A DNA stretch of 64,000 nucleotides, taken from contig NZ_CP104900.1 in assembly GCF_025449215.1 (NCBI RefSeq), forward strand, positions 2,170,001 through 2,234,000. The letters run 5' to 3'. The notes below the pieces were generated by a model. It did no database searches and was not told where the DNA came from. It saw only the letters and a program-made list of their open reading frames with translations. Position 1 is the stretch's first letter. The number at the start of each line of letters is the position of its first letter. Both the position numbers and the translations under genes were made by a program. Positions 18,839-27,945 of this stretch are shown one piece after another. Source of the DNA: Shewanella seohaensis (GTDB lineage Bacteria > Pseudomonadota > Gammaproteobacteria > Enterobacterales > Shewanellaceae).

Positions 18839-20560
18839 ATGAATACCCATTTGCAATTACAGGTTAAGCATTGGCTCGAAAATGACCCAGATCCCCGCAC
18901 TCAGGCACAACTGCAAGCCTTAATCGACGCCGGAAATGACACCGAACTCGAGGCACGTTTTGCGGGACGTTTAGAATTTGGAACCGCCGGATTACGCGGT
19001 GTAGTGGGCGCAGGTCCTATGGGCATGAATCGCTTGGTTATCCGCCAAACGTCTGCAGGGCTTGGTGCCTATCTACTTGAACAAATTAAAGATGCCGCCG
19101 AGCGCGGGGTCGTAATTGGTTACGATGGCCGTCACGATTCACGCACTTTCGCCCATGATACCGCCAGTGTGCTCACCGCGATGGGCATTAAAGTGCGCCT
19201 CACCGCCAAAGTGGCGCCAACGCCGCTCGTGGCCTTTGGCGTTAAGCATTTTAATGCCGCCGCCGGTATTGTGGTGACCGCCAGCCATAACCCGCCACAA
19301 TACAACGGCTACAAAGTGTATTGGGAAAACGGCGCGCAGATTATCCCGCCCCATGACTCAGGTATCGCCGCTCAAATTGAGCTGGCGGCAACCCAAGCAA
19401 TTCCGTTTATGGATCAGGTGGAGGCGACCAAACAGGGCAAACTTATCTGGTTGCAGGACGATTATTACGAAACCTATCGCCGCGGCGTGATGCACGCCAA
19501 TGTGCTGCAAAATAACACCGCGCCTGAAAAAGTCAGTCTTGCCTATACCGCGATGCACGGAGTGGGCGCAGAAATGGCTGAAACCGTGCTCAAAGACGCA
19601 GGTTTTACCCAAGTGTATTCGGTGGCGGCGCAGCGCGAACCCGATGGGGATTTCCCAACGGTTAATTTCCCGAATCCGGAAGAAAAGGGTGCGATGGACT
19701 TAGTCATCGCCGAAGCGAAAAAGCATGGTGCTATGCTAGCTTGTGCCAATGACCCCGATGCCGACAGATTCGCTGTTGCAGTACGTAAGGATGATGGCGA
19801 GTATCAAATGCTAACGGGCGACCAAGTGGGCGTGCTCTTTGGCCATTATCTGTTAAACCATGCGAGTAAGGAGCAACGTCTGGTGGGCACGACTATTGTG
19901 TCCTCCAGTCTGTTATCTAAAATCGCTAAAGGCTTTGGGGTTGAAAGTTATACCACGCTCACCGGTTTTAAATGGCTGATGAATGTGGGGATTGCGCAGA
20001 GTCAGCCTGATAATCAATTCCTGTTTGCCTACGAAGAGGCGCTGGGTTACACCGTCGGTAACATGGTGTGGGATAAGGACGGCCTGTCGGCCCTAGTCGC
20101 CTTCGCCCAATTAACCGCCGAGCTTGCCGCCAAAGGGCAAAGCATTTGGAATAGACTCGAGCAGATATACCGCGAGCAGGGGTTCCATCTCAATGCTCAA
20201 GTTAGCATTGCCTTAAAACCCGATACGCCCAATATCGGCGCCTATCTGCGTGAACATCCGCCGCTGGCAATTGGTGAACATGCCGTGGTGTCGACCGATG
20301 ATCTCAAGGCGTTAGAGCGCCGCTTTGCCGATGGCAAGGTTGAGAAAATCAATCTGCCCGCCAGTGATGTATTAACTTACCGCTTAGCCAATGGCGCGCG
20401 GGTGATAGTACGGCCATCGGGCACTGAGCCAAAAATCAAGTGCTATTACGAGGTGGTCGAGCCTATGACGGCGCAAGACACCTTAGCCAGCGCCCAAGCT
20501 CGGGCAACTCAGGCGATGGAGGCGTTTATTTCAGCCCATCAGGCGAGCCTACCTAAATAA
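18839..20560 (+). CDS. Phospho-sugar mutase (phosphoglucomutase/phosphomannomutase)
   Basis: This 573-residue alpha-D-phosphohexomutase interconverts hexose-1- and hexose-6-phosphates. Four canonical motifs are present in order: substrate entry 'FGTAGLRGVVGAGPMGMN', the phosphoserine loop 'VVTASHNPPQYNGYKVYW', the Mg2+ loop 'ANDPDADRFAVA', and the phosphate-binding 'VRPSGTEPKIKCYYE'. The sugar-specificity loop reads 'FAYEEALGYTV', an EEA-type loop typical of glucose-preferring members related to PgcA. Length agrees with this subgroup rather than with E. coli Pgm. It is probably monocistronic with its own terminator. Confidence 0.93.
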   Translation: MNTHLQLQVKHWLENDPDPRTQAQLQALIDAGNDTELEARFAGRLEFGTAGLRGVVGAGPMGMNRLVIRQTSAGLGAYLLEQIKDAAERGVVIGYDGRHDSRTFAHDTASVLTAMGIKVRLTAKVAPTPLVAFGVKHFNAAAGIVVTASHNPPQYNGYKVYWENGAQIIPPHDSGIAAQIELAATQAIPFMDQVEATKQGKLIWLQDDYYETYRRGVMHANVLQNNTAPEKVSLAYTAMHGVGAEMAETVLKDAGFTQVYSVAAQREPDGDFPTVNFPNPEEKGAMDLVIAEAKKHGAMLACANDPDADRFAVAVRKDDGEYQMLTGDQVGVLFGHYLLNHASKEQRLVGTTIVSSSLLSKIAKGFGVESYTTLTGFKWLMNVGIAQSQPDNQFLFAYEEALGYTVGNMVWDKDGLSALVAFAQLTAELAAKGQSIWNRLEQIYREQGFHLNAQVSIALKPDTPNIGAYLREHPPLAIGEHAVVSTDDLKALERRFADGKVEKINLPASDVLTYRLANGARVIVRPSGTEPKIKCYYEVVEPMTAQDTLASAQARATQAMEAFISAHQASLPK

Positions 20561-20597
20561 GCGCTTTTAGCGCACTCAATAAAATCAGCTTCACTCA

Positions 20598-20636
20598 AAG
20601 GCTACTGACATGATGTTGTCAGTAGCCTTGTTTTAT
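20598..20636 (+). terminator. Rho-independent terminator after the hexose-phosphate mutase
   Basis: The thirteen-base arms AAGGCTACTGACA (20598-20610) and TGTCAGTAGCCTT (20617-20629) enclose TGATGT and are followed by GTTTTATT. Confidence 0.92.
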
Positions 20637-20713
20637 TCTTGTTGTCGTCCGCTGGTGAATCACATTTATAACATGATGAATCATCGGCATTTTTCAACAA
20701 GGAGAAAGTGAAA

Positions 20714-21097
20714 ATGTTATCAATTGCACCGTTAGTCTGGGGTGAAATTCCTGTCAGTGATATAGATCGTGCCATCGCTTTTTATCAACAACATTTCGGC
20801 GTTGAATTTAAACGTGACGATATGGAAGACATGCAATACGCGACGCTGGTAACAGAGGAGGAGGGCGCCGCCAGTATTGGCCTCGTTAAATGCAGCATGA
20901 GCAAACCGTCGATGGAAGGTAGCACTGTATACCTGCATTTCAGCGCGCAATTGCAACCTTTAGTGGATAAACTCGTGGCCGCTAATGTGACTATGCTATT
21001 GCCTGTGACGCCTATCAAAGACGGCGGTTGTGGCTACATCGCCCTGTTCGTGGATAGCGAAGGCAATAAGGTCGGCCTCTGGTCGAAAAATCAGTAA
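20714..21097 (+). CDS. VOC family protein
   Basis: This 127-residue VOC module has 'VWGEIPVSDIDRAIAFYQQ' at the start and 'GYIALFVDSEGNKVGLWS' at the end, the typical beginning and end of PhnB/glyoxalase-like proteins. The usual first-strand His is replaced by Glu (GEIPV), as in many non-enzymatic or differently metal-ligated members. GGAG nine bases upstream favours the ATG at 20714 over the GTG at 20708. The function is unknown. Confidence 0.88.
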   Translation: MLSIAPLVWGEIPVSDIDRAIAFYQQHFGVEFKRDDMEDMQYATLVTEEEGAASIGLVKCSMSKPSMEGSTVYLHFSAQLQPLVDKLVAANVTMLLPVTPIKDGGCGYIALFVDSEGNKVGLWSKNQ

Positions 21098-21279
21098 TGT
21101 AAACCCTGCAGAGTCGTGCCTTGGCACGGCTCTCGGTACTGGTGTTTAGTACTGATGTTTACGCCGATCTTTAATTCGAGTGGATACAGTCAGTTCTGCG
21201 GATAAGAGCGATATGCAGTAACGTCTCGCGATAGCCTTAAACAAGCAACAGCAAATTTCAGTGATGAAGGTAAAGGATA

Positions 21280-21728
21280 ATGGAACAGGTTTTTATGGCG
21301 GCTCAACCTATGCTTGGGCTGAGTACGCGCACCAACAATAGCACCGAAATGGCGGGTGAGGGCGGCAAGATTGCAGCGCTTTGGCAGACATTCTTTGAAT
21401 CATCACAACTCACGGCGATGCTCGACTCTCCCATGTATGGGGTTTACTACGACTATGAATCGGATATGACGGGAGACTATTCGGTTTTAGTGGGGAAAAG
21501 CGTTGAGTCTGTCAGCGAGACAGGCCCTTTTACGGCATTACAGCTACGAGAAGGAAACTACCTTAAGTTCAGTGCACAAGGGAAATGCCCCACTGTGTGG
21601 TTGATCTTTGGGGACAGATTTGGCGCTACTTTAGTACACCTGATTGTCCGCATCAGCGTGATTATCAAACGGACTTTGAGGTCTACCGAAGCGCCGATAA
21701 GGTCGAGATTTATATCGGGATCGTGTAG
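21280..21728 (+). pseudogene. GyrI-like/AraC effector-binding domain protein, frame-broken
   Basis: The protein begins 'MAAQPMLGLSTRTNN' and contains 'YGVYYDYESDMTGDYSVLVG', a pattern of GyrI-like small-molecule-binding or AraC effector-binding domains. After 'SAQGKCPT' the original frame degenerates. One base added around 21588-21600 (for example in the CCCC run) restores 'VVDLWGQIWRYFSTPD' and a C-terminus ending 'FEVYRSADKVEIYIGIV', with a stop at 21726-21728. The last part is the classic 'FEvY' end of the domain. It lies upstream of the YafY-type regulator, as often seen. GGATA precedes the ATG. Confidence 0.8.
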
Positions 21729-21838
21729 GCCGAATCCATAACGCTTTGCCAATACAGTATCGCTTGGGCGGGTAAGCTTTAGCGGTTAAGATCCCTAAAC
21801 TTTCGCTGCAAAGCCAATTTGAGGTGTGATTACTGTCC

Positions 21839-22537
21839 ATGCGCCGTGCCGACCGCCTATTCCAAATAGTGCAAATTCTTAAACATCGACGCTTAACGAC
21901 CGCCCAAGAGCTGGCGGATCGTTTAGAAGTCTCGACCCGCACCGTGTACCGCGATGTGCAGGATTTATGTTTGAGCGGCATTCCCATTGAAGGGGAGGCG
22001 GGCGTGGGTTATCTATTGCGTCACGAAGTGAATGTGCCGCCACTGATGTTTAACGAGGCCGAATTAGAGGCGATTCAAGTCGGCATGCGAATGGTGCAAA
22101 CATGGGGCGGCAAAGAGCTTGGCAGTGCGGCGCGTCAGGCGATGATAAAAGTGGAAGCCGTGCTACCTAAGCGCTTGCAAGCCTATCAATCCTTGATGTT
22201 TTCGCCGGATTTTTATTTAGATTCCAACGAGTTTCAGTTTCTGGATCCGCTGCGTAATGCGGCCCAGCGCCGTGAGTACGTCAAACTCTTCTATCAAGAT
22301 GTGAATAAAGCCCTGACCGAGCGCGAAGTGCGGCCGCTCGCCATCTATTTTTGGCGCGGCACTTGGACCTTGCTGACCTGGTGTGAATTACGCCAAGATT
22401 TTCGCAACTTTCGGGTCGATCGTATCACCGGATTATTAAGGCTTAACCGCCATTTTGAACCGACGACGGGGCAGGAATTAGAGGATTATATTTGCTTGAT
22501 GGACGCCCAGGTGCGCGAGCGTGAAGCCGAAAAATAA
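21839..22537 (+). CDS. YafY-type HTH/WYL-domain transcriptional regulator
   Basis: This 232-residue protein has an N-terminal HTH_11 winged helix (RRADRLFQIVQILKHRRLTT; then 'RLEVSTRTVYRDVQDL') and a WYL-type ligand-sensing region (REYVKLFYQDVNKALTEREV, 'RPLAIYFWRGTWTLLTWCEL'). This matches the YafY/YobV family. The neighbouring GyrI-like gene is a likely target or partner (inference from adjacency). The ATG at 21839 begins directly with the HTH domain. Confidence 0.92.
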   Translation: MRRADRLFQIVQILKHRRLTTAQELADRLEVSTRTVYRDVQDLCLSGIPIEGEAGVGYLLRHEVNVPPLMFNEAELEAIQVGMRMVQTWGGKELGSAARQAMIKVEAVLPKRLQAYQSLMFSPDFYLDSNEFQFLDPLRNAAQRREYVKLFYQDVNKALTEREVRPLAIYFWRGTWTLLTWCELRQDFRNFRVDRITGLLRLNRHFEPTTGQELEDYICLMDAQVREREAEK

Positions 22538-22562
22538 AGCCACTCATAGAGTGGCTTTATTG
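22536..22562. terminator. Bidirectional terminator between the WYL regulator and the TonB receptor
   Basis: The nine-base arms AAAGCCACT and AGTGGCTTT are followed by ATT on the plus strand and by TATTTTTC on the minus strand, so it can serve both converging genes. Confidence 0.8.
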
Positions 22563-22581
22563 TGATTACCTTATGAATTTT

Positions 22582-25437
22582 TTAGAAACTGCCGCGGATC
22601 CCGAGGGCGATTTGGGTGCCAAAACGTTCTAGGTAATTCACTTGGTCCTCATACTTCACATAACCCGAATAGCGGTTATTGGTCAGGTTAGAAGCCTCGG
22701 CGAAAATCGACACATTTTCGAAAATATCATAACTCGCGCTAGCATCGAGCTGGCCGTAGTCTTGGATCCAAGCTGGACCACCCCAAGCTTCGGGATCGAC
22801 CAGGAACTTACTGCGCCAGTTATAGGCAACCCTGGCCTGCAGACCGTATTGCTCATAGTAAAGGACGGCGTTGTAAGAGTTTTTCGACATGCCCTTAAAG
22901 GGTAAGCCTTTCGCATCGATTTCGGGATCATCATAGCTGCTGTCTACATAGGTGTAGTTCAGCTGGAATCCTAGACCATTAAAGGGCTCTGGCAGGTATT
23001 CGTCGAGGGATTGCTGCCATGCGGCTTCCACCCCTTGCACTTTGGCACCGTACTTACCCGAAACGGGTTGAGTGACATAATATTCTGTCCCCTCAACCAT
23101 TTGAGGCCCTTTGTCGTCGGTGATAAAGGATTCAATGTCTTTGATAAAGATGGCACCGCTCAGTGAGCTACTCTCGTGGAAATACCATTCGAGGGAGATA
23201 TCCCCTTGGCGCGCCTTTTCGGGGGCGACGCTTGGGTTACCGCGTGTCAGTGTCGGTAAGCCATTCTCACGGGTCGTGAAACTCGGTGCAGCCCAGACAC
23301 GCAGCGCATAGAGTGACGGACGGCTTAACACTTCAGCGGCGGAGACACGTAGCAGCAAATCATCCTGCAGATTGAGCTTAAAGTTCATGCTCGGTAACAC
23401 ATTGGTATAGCTATCGTCGTAACTGGTTTGTACAACGTTTTTCCAATCATTGTTGGTGGGTTGGCCGGCACTGTCTAACTCAACCTTAGCCAAATCGTAG
23501 GCATAACCGTCGGAGGTGACTTTGGTCTGGCTCGCTCTGAGGCCTAAGTTCAACATATACGGCAGATCGAAAATTTCCTCTTCGATATTCACCTGCACAT
23601 AGGCGGAGGTCACTGCTTCGGTGACTTCATAGCTGCCAGCCTTATTGAGGCTAGCGACAATGCTCTTATCCGCCGCTTCTTGGTTAATGCTGCGGTAGTA
23701 TTCAAGCAGTTTGTCGTAGTCGAAGCTTGGCCAAGGCTCTGGGGAGATGCTGTTTTCACCATCGAGGAAGTTATCGAAGTTGGCGGGCACAAATACGCTC
23801 GAAGGAATTTGGAACAGTTCAAATTCGCCTTGGGTAAAGACAGTGCTGTTATCGAAGGTATAACCGTCGCGGGTCAGGTAATAACCACCACGGCTGAATT
23901 GGCTGGAGTTAGCGGAGGCAAATTCGGTCTGCTTCTTCACTTGCTTGACATAATTGACGCCAAAATCGACCTTGCTGATGATGCCTTCATCGGGAATGTA
24001 CTGGCTGATAAGTTTGATGTCAGTAATTTTATCGTCCACATCGACGCCACTGTTACGGCTATAGTGGGCGCCGTATTTTTGATCGGCGCTCAGACCTGGG
24101 CTGATCACCACATCGGGCAGCATATTGCCACGGGTGTAATCGATGTCGATGCCATCGACAAAGCCACGGGCAACCACGAAGCGGTTATCGCCATTATTGG
24201 CATTTTGCGCGGCGGAGTAGGCGACATCGGCGGTAATCGACCAGTTGGGCATAACATACCAGTCGGCCTTAAGACCCATTTGGTAGGTATCGGTTTTTCT
24301 TGGGGTACTGAGGTTGAGCAATTCAACCATAGTGTTGTCACCCGTTTGGTTCATGCTCACCACTCGGCCCTGATCGTCAAATATGGCGTCGGTAAATAGC
24401 GGTGTGCCCGGCGTCCATTCTTCGTCGTAGTTCACGAAGCCGATTTGGTATTTATGGCCATCGGTGTTGTAGCGTGAATAGAGACCGTCGAAGTTAATGT
24501 CGAGATTATCCAGTGGGCGCCATTGCAGAGCGAGCGTGCCACCTACGCGTTCACGCACGTCTTGGGCGTTCGCAAAATACATATAGCTTGGGATCTTAGA
24601 GGCATAAATCTCACCTGGGTCGATCATGCCGTTATTATTGGTATCGACCGGCACCCCTGCGCTGTCGACGCCCCAGCCTTCATCTTCATCGAAAAAGCCT
24701 TCGGCCGAATAGGTGTCTGCCCGCAGGGTCTTACGGGAATATACCGCCGAGACCAGCGCACCAAAACTATCGTCATCCGTCTTATCACCGATGATCAGCG
24801 AGGCATGGGGATGAATATCCTCGGTACGGGACTCGTAAATCCCCTTGGCGGAGGCTTGAATGGTACGGCCTTCTAAATCCAGCGGTTTACGGGTTTGGAT
24901 ATCGACGATAGCGCCAATGCCACCTTCGGTCAGTCTGGCTTCGGGAGACTTATACACCGCCAGCACGTTTACCAGCTCCGAGGCGATGGTGTCGAAGTTA
25001 AAGTCTCTGCCCGCATTTTCTGAGGCCAATTTACGGCCATTGAGGGTGGTGACGTTATAACCATCGCCAAGGCCGCGAACCAGAATATTTTGCCCTTCGC
25101 CGCCGTTACGGGTAATGGTCACCCCTGGAATGCGCTGTAGCGCCTCGGCTAAGTTTTCATCTGGAAATTTACCAATGTCATCGGCGACCACAAGGTCGAC
25201 CACGCTCACGGCATTCTGCTTTAGGAACATCCCTTCCTTAATACTGTTTCTGATCCCTGTGACCTGAATGCGTTCGACTTCGGCATCCTGGGCTTGCGCA
25301 GTGTCCTTCGCTTGAACTTGCTCTTTCGTTTCGGTTTGTTGCTCTGCTGGTATTTCATTGGCAGCGCTGTGAGTTGCTGTCAGAGCCGCAGCGATGGCTA
25401 GGGCAATCGCGGCAGGCTTGGTGGTTAAGAGTTTCAT
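22582..25437 (-). CDS. TonB-dependent outer-membrane receptor of the GalNAc cluster
   Basis: This 951-residue receptor probably imports GalNAc-containing oligosaccharides. The ATG at 25437 (MKLLTTKPAAIALAIAAALT) gives a clean signal peptide and has GGGGA upstream; a longer in-frame start at 25515 is unlikely. A plug domain with 'VQVTGIR'-like TonB box region, 'FPDENLAEALQRIPGVTI' and 'NILVRGLGDGYNVTTLNGR' is followed by a beta-barrel ending in 'ALGIRGSF' with the terminal Phe. It is divergent from agaR and shares its operator region, which argues for AgaR control and for the substrate. The sugar specificity is inference from context. Confidence 0.92.
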   Translation of the reverse strand: MKLLTTKPAAIALAIAAALTATHSAANEIPAEQQTETKEQVQAKDTAQAQDAEVERIQVTGIRNSIKEGMFLKQNAVSVVDLVVADDIGKFPDENLAEALQRIPGVTITRNGGEGQNILVRGLGDGYNVTTLNGRKLASENAGRDFNFDTIASELVNVLAVYKSPEARLTEGGIGAIVDIQTRKPLDLEGRTIQASAKGIYESRTEDIHPHASLIIGDKTDDDSFGALVSAVYSRKTLRADTYSAEGFFDEDEGWGVDSAGVPVDTNNNGMIDPGEIYASKIPSYMYFANAQDVRERVGGTLALQWRPLDNLDINFDGLYSRYNTDGHKYQIGFVNYDEEWTPGTPLFTDAIFDDQGRVVSMNQTGDNTMVELLNLSTPRKTDTYQMGLKADWYVMPNWSITADVAYSAAQNANNGDNRFVVARGFVDGIDIDYTRGNMLPDVVISPGLSADQKYGAHYSRNSGVDVDDKITDIKLISQYIPDEGIISKVDFGVNYVKQVKKQTEFASANSSQFSRGGYYLTRDGYTFDNSTVFTQGEFELFQIPSSVFVPANFDNFLDGENSISPEPWPSFDYDKLLEYYRSINQEAADKSIVASLNKAGSYEVTEAVTSAYVQVNIEEEIFDLPYMLNLGLRASQTKVTSDGYAYDLAKVELDSAGQPTNNDWKNVVQTSYDDSYTNVLPSMNFKLNLQDDLLLRVSAAEVLSRPSLYALRVWAAPSFTTRENGLPTLTRGNPSVAPEKARQGDISLEWYFHESSSLSGAIFIKDIESFITDDKGPQMVEGTEYYVTQPVSGKYGAKVQGVEAAWQQSLDEYLPEPFNGLGFQLNYTYVDSSYDDPEIDAKGLPFKGMSKNSYNAVLYYEQYGLQARVAYNWRSKFLVDPEAWGGPAWIQDYGQLDASASYDIFENVSIFAEASNLTNNRYSGYVKYEDQVNYLERFGTQIALGIRGSF

Positions 25438-25493
25438 AGTATCCCCGCATGAGTGTGATGCACGGTCGTTGCCGTGTCTTTTAATACAATTTC

Positions 25494-25758
25494 GAAAGAG
25501 AAAGAAACTGCGCAAACCTTTCGAAGTCTTATTTATAGCGTTAAATTCTGTAATCGATCAATAAAAAAATGTAAAAATACTTTCAAAAAGTTTCACATTC
25601 ATGCATGATGAAAATCAACTTATGGTAAAAACTTGAGCTAAAACTTCGTAAGTTATTGTTAATTTAGTTATTTGTTTTTGCGATAGTGAAAAGTGGTTTC
25701 GAAAGTGTTTGAAAGTTGTTCTTGGCGTGTTACCTTTCAATCGATAGTTAATCGAAAG
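25494..25758. promoter_or_regulatory. Divergent promoter region with clustered CTTTC/GAAAG AgaR sites
   Basis: Eight copies of the pentamer CTTTC or its complement occur within 265 bases: GAAAG at 25494, 25500, 25701, 25711 and 25754, and CTTTC at 25518, 25580 and 25734. Several are paired as TTTCGAAAG palindromes (25491, 25697) or spaced ten bases apart (25701/25711). CTTTC in multiple copies is the published core of proteobacterial AgaR operators. One group borders the TonB receptor and the other borders agaR, so both divergent transcripts can be repressed. Confidence 0.82.
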
Positions 25759-25759
25759 A

Positions 25760-26557
25760 ATGGAGAAGCTTGTGAGTACTTTGAACACGATAGAAAGGCA
25801 GCAGGAAATTGTGCGAATGACACAGTTACAGGGAAAGGTCTCTGTTGCCGAACTCGCAGAACACTTTGGGGTATCTGAAGTCACGATCCGCAGCGATTTA
25901 GCCATGTTGGATCAAAAGCAGTTACTGGTGCGCTCCCGAGGCGGCGCTATGGTCAACAGCGAGTTGATCCGGGAGTTATCACTGAAGGAGAAAGGCAGTT
26001 GCCATTCGGCCTTAAAGCAAGAGTTAGGTAAGGCCGCGGCGGCCTTGGTGCAAAACGGCGATCGCTTATTGCTCGACTCGGGGACGACCACCCAACAGGT
26101 GGCGGCGAACCTGATGGAGCATAAGGACCTGATCGTGATGACCAATGGCCTGAATATCGCCACCGAATTGGCTAAGGCTGACGAAGTGGAGGTGATGTTA
26201 ACCGGCGGACTGTTACGTAAAAAATCCCTGTCGTTCTACGGCAATATCGCCGAGAACAGCCTGCGGGATTACAACTTTAACAAGTTGATTTTAGGGGTGG
26301 ATGGTTTCGATTTGCGGGTGGGATTAACCACTCACTTTGAAAAAGAGGCCAGCCTCAACCGAATGATGTGTGAGATAGCGAGTGAAATTATCGTTGTGAC
26401 TGACTCATCAAAGTTTGATCAACAAGCATTCCACGTTATTTGCAGCAGTCGCCGTATTACGCGCCTAGTGACAGATACCGGGATCCCAGAGCGCTATGTT
26501 GATGAATTAACTAAACAAGGTGTGCAATTACACCTCATTGAGAAAGCTAATTTATAA
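25760..26557 (+). CDS. agaR: AgaR, DeoR-family repressor of GalNAc utilisation
   Basis: This 265-residue protein has a DeoR-type HTH (GKVSVAELAEHFGVSEVTIR, then 'SDLAMLDQKQLLVRSRGGAM') and a DeoRC sugar-phosphate sensor (LLLDSGTTTQQVAANL, 'VMTNGLNIATEL', 'MLTGGLLRKKSLSFYGNIAE', 'ILGVDGFDLRVGLTTH', 'VVTDSSKF'). These closely parallel E. coli AgaR. It is first in the aga operon and is likely autoregulated, since a GAAAG repeat sits two bases before its ATG. A GTG at 25772 is an alternative start. Confidence 0.93.
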   Translation: MEKLVSTLNTIERQQEIVRMTQLQGKVSVAELAEHFGVSEVTIRSDLAMLDQKQLLVRSRGGAMVNSELIRELSLKEKGSCHSALKQELGKAAAALVQNGDRLLLDSGTTTQQVAANLMEHKDLIVMTNGLNIATELAKADEVEVMLTGGLLRKKSLSFYGNIAENSLRDYNFNKLILGVDGFDLRVGLTTHFEKEASLNRMMCEIASEIIVVTDSSKFDQQAFHVICSSRRITRLVTDTGIPERYVDELTKQGVQLHLIEKANL

Positions 26558-26569
26558 CGGGGAATTACT

Positions 26570-27940
26570 ATGTCGGGTTTTGATCGTCGTTCGTTTTTAA
26601 AGGCTTCTATGGTAACCGCTGCGGCAACGGCCCTTGCGGCCTGTGCCAGCAGTGAACGTGCTACAGGCACAACACCTAAGGCTGCGGGTAAATCTGTGAT
26701 GGGGCTTGTCGTGCCCAAGATGGATGAGGTTAGAGTGGGGTTAATCGGGGTGGGTGAGCGCGGCATTGGGTTTGTGCATCATTTCAGCCGTATCGAAGGC
26801 GCCCGCATTACCGCCATCTGTGATACCGATACCTTAGTGCTGGCCCGAGCTGAAAAAGCCATTAACGAATATGGACGTGATAAACCTGCCTATTTTAGTA
26901 AGGGCGACCATGCGTACCGCGATCTGTTAAACCGTGATGATGTGGATATCGTCGTGATTGCCACACCATGGGCCTGGCATCACCCCATGGCGAAAGAAGC
27001 CATGTTAGCGGGCAAGCACGCCTTCGTCGAAGTCCCGATGGCGGGCACGATTGAAGAGCTGTGGGATCTGGTGGATACCGCCGAACTGACCCAGCGTAAC
27101 TGTATGATGATGGAAAACGTCTGTTACGGCCGTGATGAGTTGATGGTGCTCAACATGGTGCGCCAAGGCCTGTTTGGTGAACTGCTCCACGGTGAAGCAG
27201 CCTACATCCACGAACTGCGCTGGCAGATGAAGGAAATCGACCGTAAAACAGGCTCTTGGCGTACGGCTTACCATGCTAAATACAACGGTAACCTCTATCC
27301 CACCCATGGTTTAGGCCCTGTTGCCCAGTATATGAATATCAACCGCGGCGACCGTTTAGACTATTTAACCTCTGTGAGCTCTCCTTCCTTAGGCCGCGCC
27401 GCCTATGCCAAACGTGAGTTCCCAGCGGATCATCAGCGTAACCAACTCAAGTACATTTGTGGCGACATGAACACCAGTCTGATTAAGACGGTAAAAGGTC
27501 GCAGCATCATGGTGCAGCATGACACGACCACGCCACGTCCTTATAGCCGCCATAACCTGATCCAAGGGACAAATGGCGTGTTTGCCGGCTTCCCTAATCG
27601 TATCGCGCTGGAAAACGGTGGCTCTGGCAGTTATCACGAGTGGGATGAAAACATGGATTCATGGTACGCCAAATATGACCACCCTCTGTGGACCCGTATG
27701 GGCAAAGAGGCGGAGGAGAATGGCGGCCACGGTGGCATGGACTTCTTGATGTGCTGGCGGATGATTTACTGCCTACGCAATGGCGAGGCACTGGATCAGG
27801 ATGTGTACGACGGCGCGGCATGGTCAGCGGTATTCCCCTTGTCTGTGGCCTCAGTCGGTGACCGTGGTAACTCCAAGGACTTCCCAGACTTTACCCGTGG
27901 TGTCTGGCAAACCGCGAAACCCCTCGGCATTGTGGGGTAA
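26570..27940 (+). CDS. agaO: AgaO, GH109 alpha-N-acetylgalactosaminidase, Tat-exported
   Basis: This 456-residue enzyme releases terminal alpha-GalNAc by an NAD+-dependent mechanism. A twin-arginine signal '[20 protein letters not shown]' is followed by a Cys (ACASS), so it may be a lipoprotein or be cleaved by signal peptidase I. The Rossmann domain has '[20 protein letters not shown]' and '[20 protein letters not shown]', typical of the Gfo/Idh/MocA fold, and '[20 protein letters not shown]' carries catalytic-region residues of GH109. Export with bound cofactor explains the Tat signal. It is 12 bases after agaR. Confidence 0.92.
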   Translation: MSGFDRRSFLKASMVTAAATALAACASSERATGTTPKAAGKSVMGLVVPKMDEVRVGLIGVGERGIGFVHHFSRIEGARITAICDTDTLVLARAEKAINEYGRDKPAYFSKGDHAYRDLLNRDDVDIVVIATPWAWHHPMAKEAMLAGKHAFVEVPMAGTIEELWDLVDTAELTQRNCMMMENVCYGRDELMVLNMVRQGLFGELLHGEAAYIHELRWQMKEIDRKTGSWRTAYHAKYNGNLYPTHGLGPVAQYMNINRGDRLDYLTSVSSPSLGRAAYAKREFPADHQRNQLKYICGDMNTSLIKTVKGRSIMVQHDTTTPRPYSRHNLIQGTNGVFAGFPNRIALENGGSGSYHEWDENMDSWYAKYDHPLWTRMGKEAEENGGHGGMDFLMCWRMIYCLRNGEALDQDVYDGAAWSAVFPLSVASVGDRGNSKDFPDFTRGVWQTAKPLGIVG

Positions 27941-27945
27941 GCGCT

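Noticed and set aside
23680..24399. Plus-strand 239-residue ORF inside the TonB-receptor gene
   Set aside because: It lies wholly antisense to a clearly recognisable receptor; its composition follows the complementary codon pattern.
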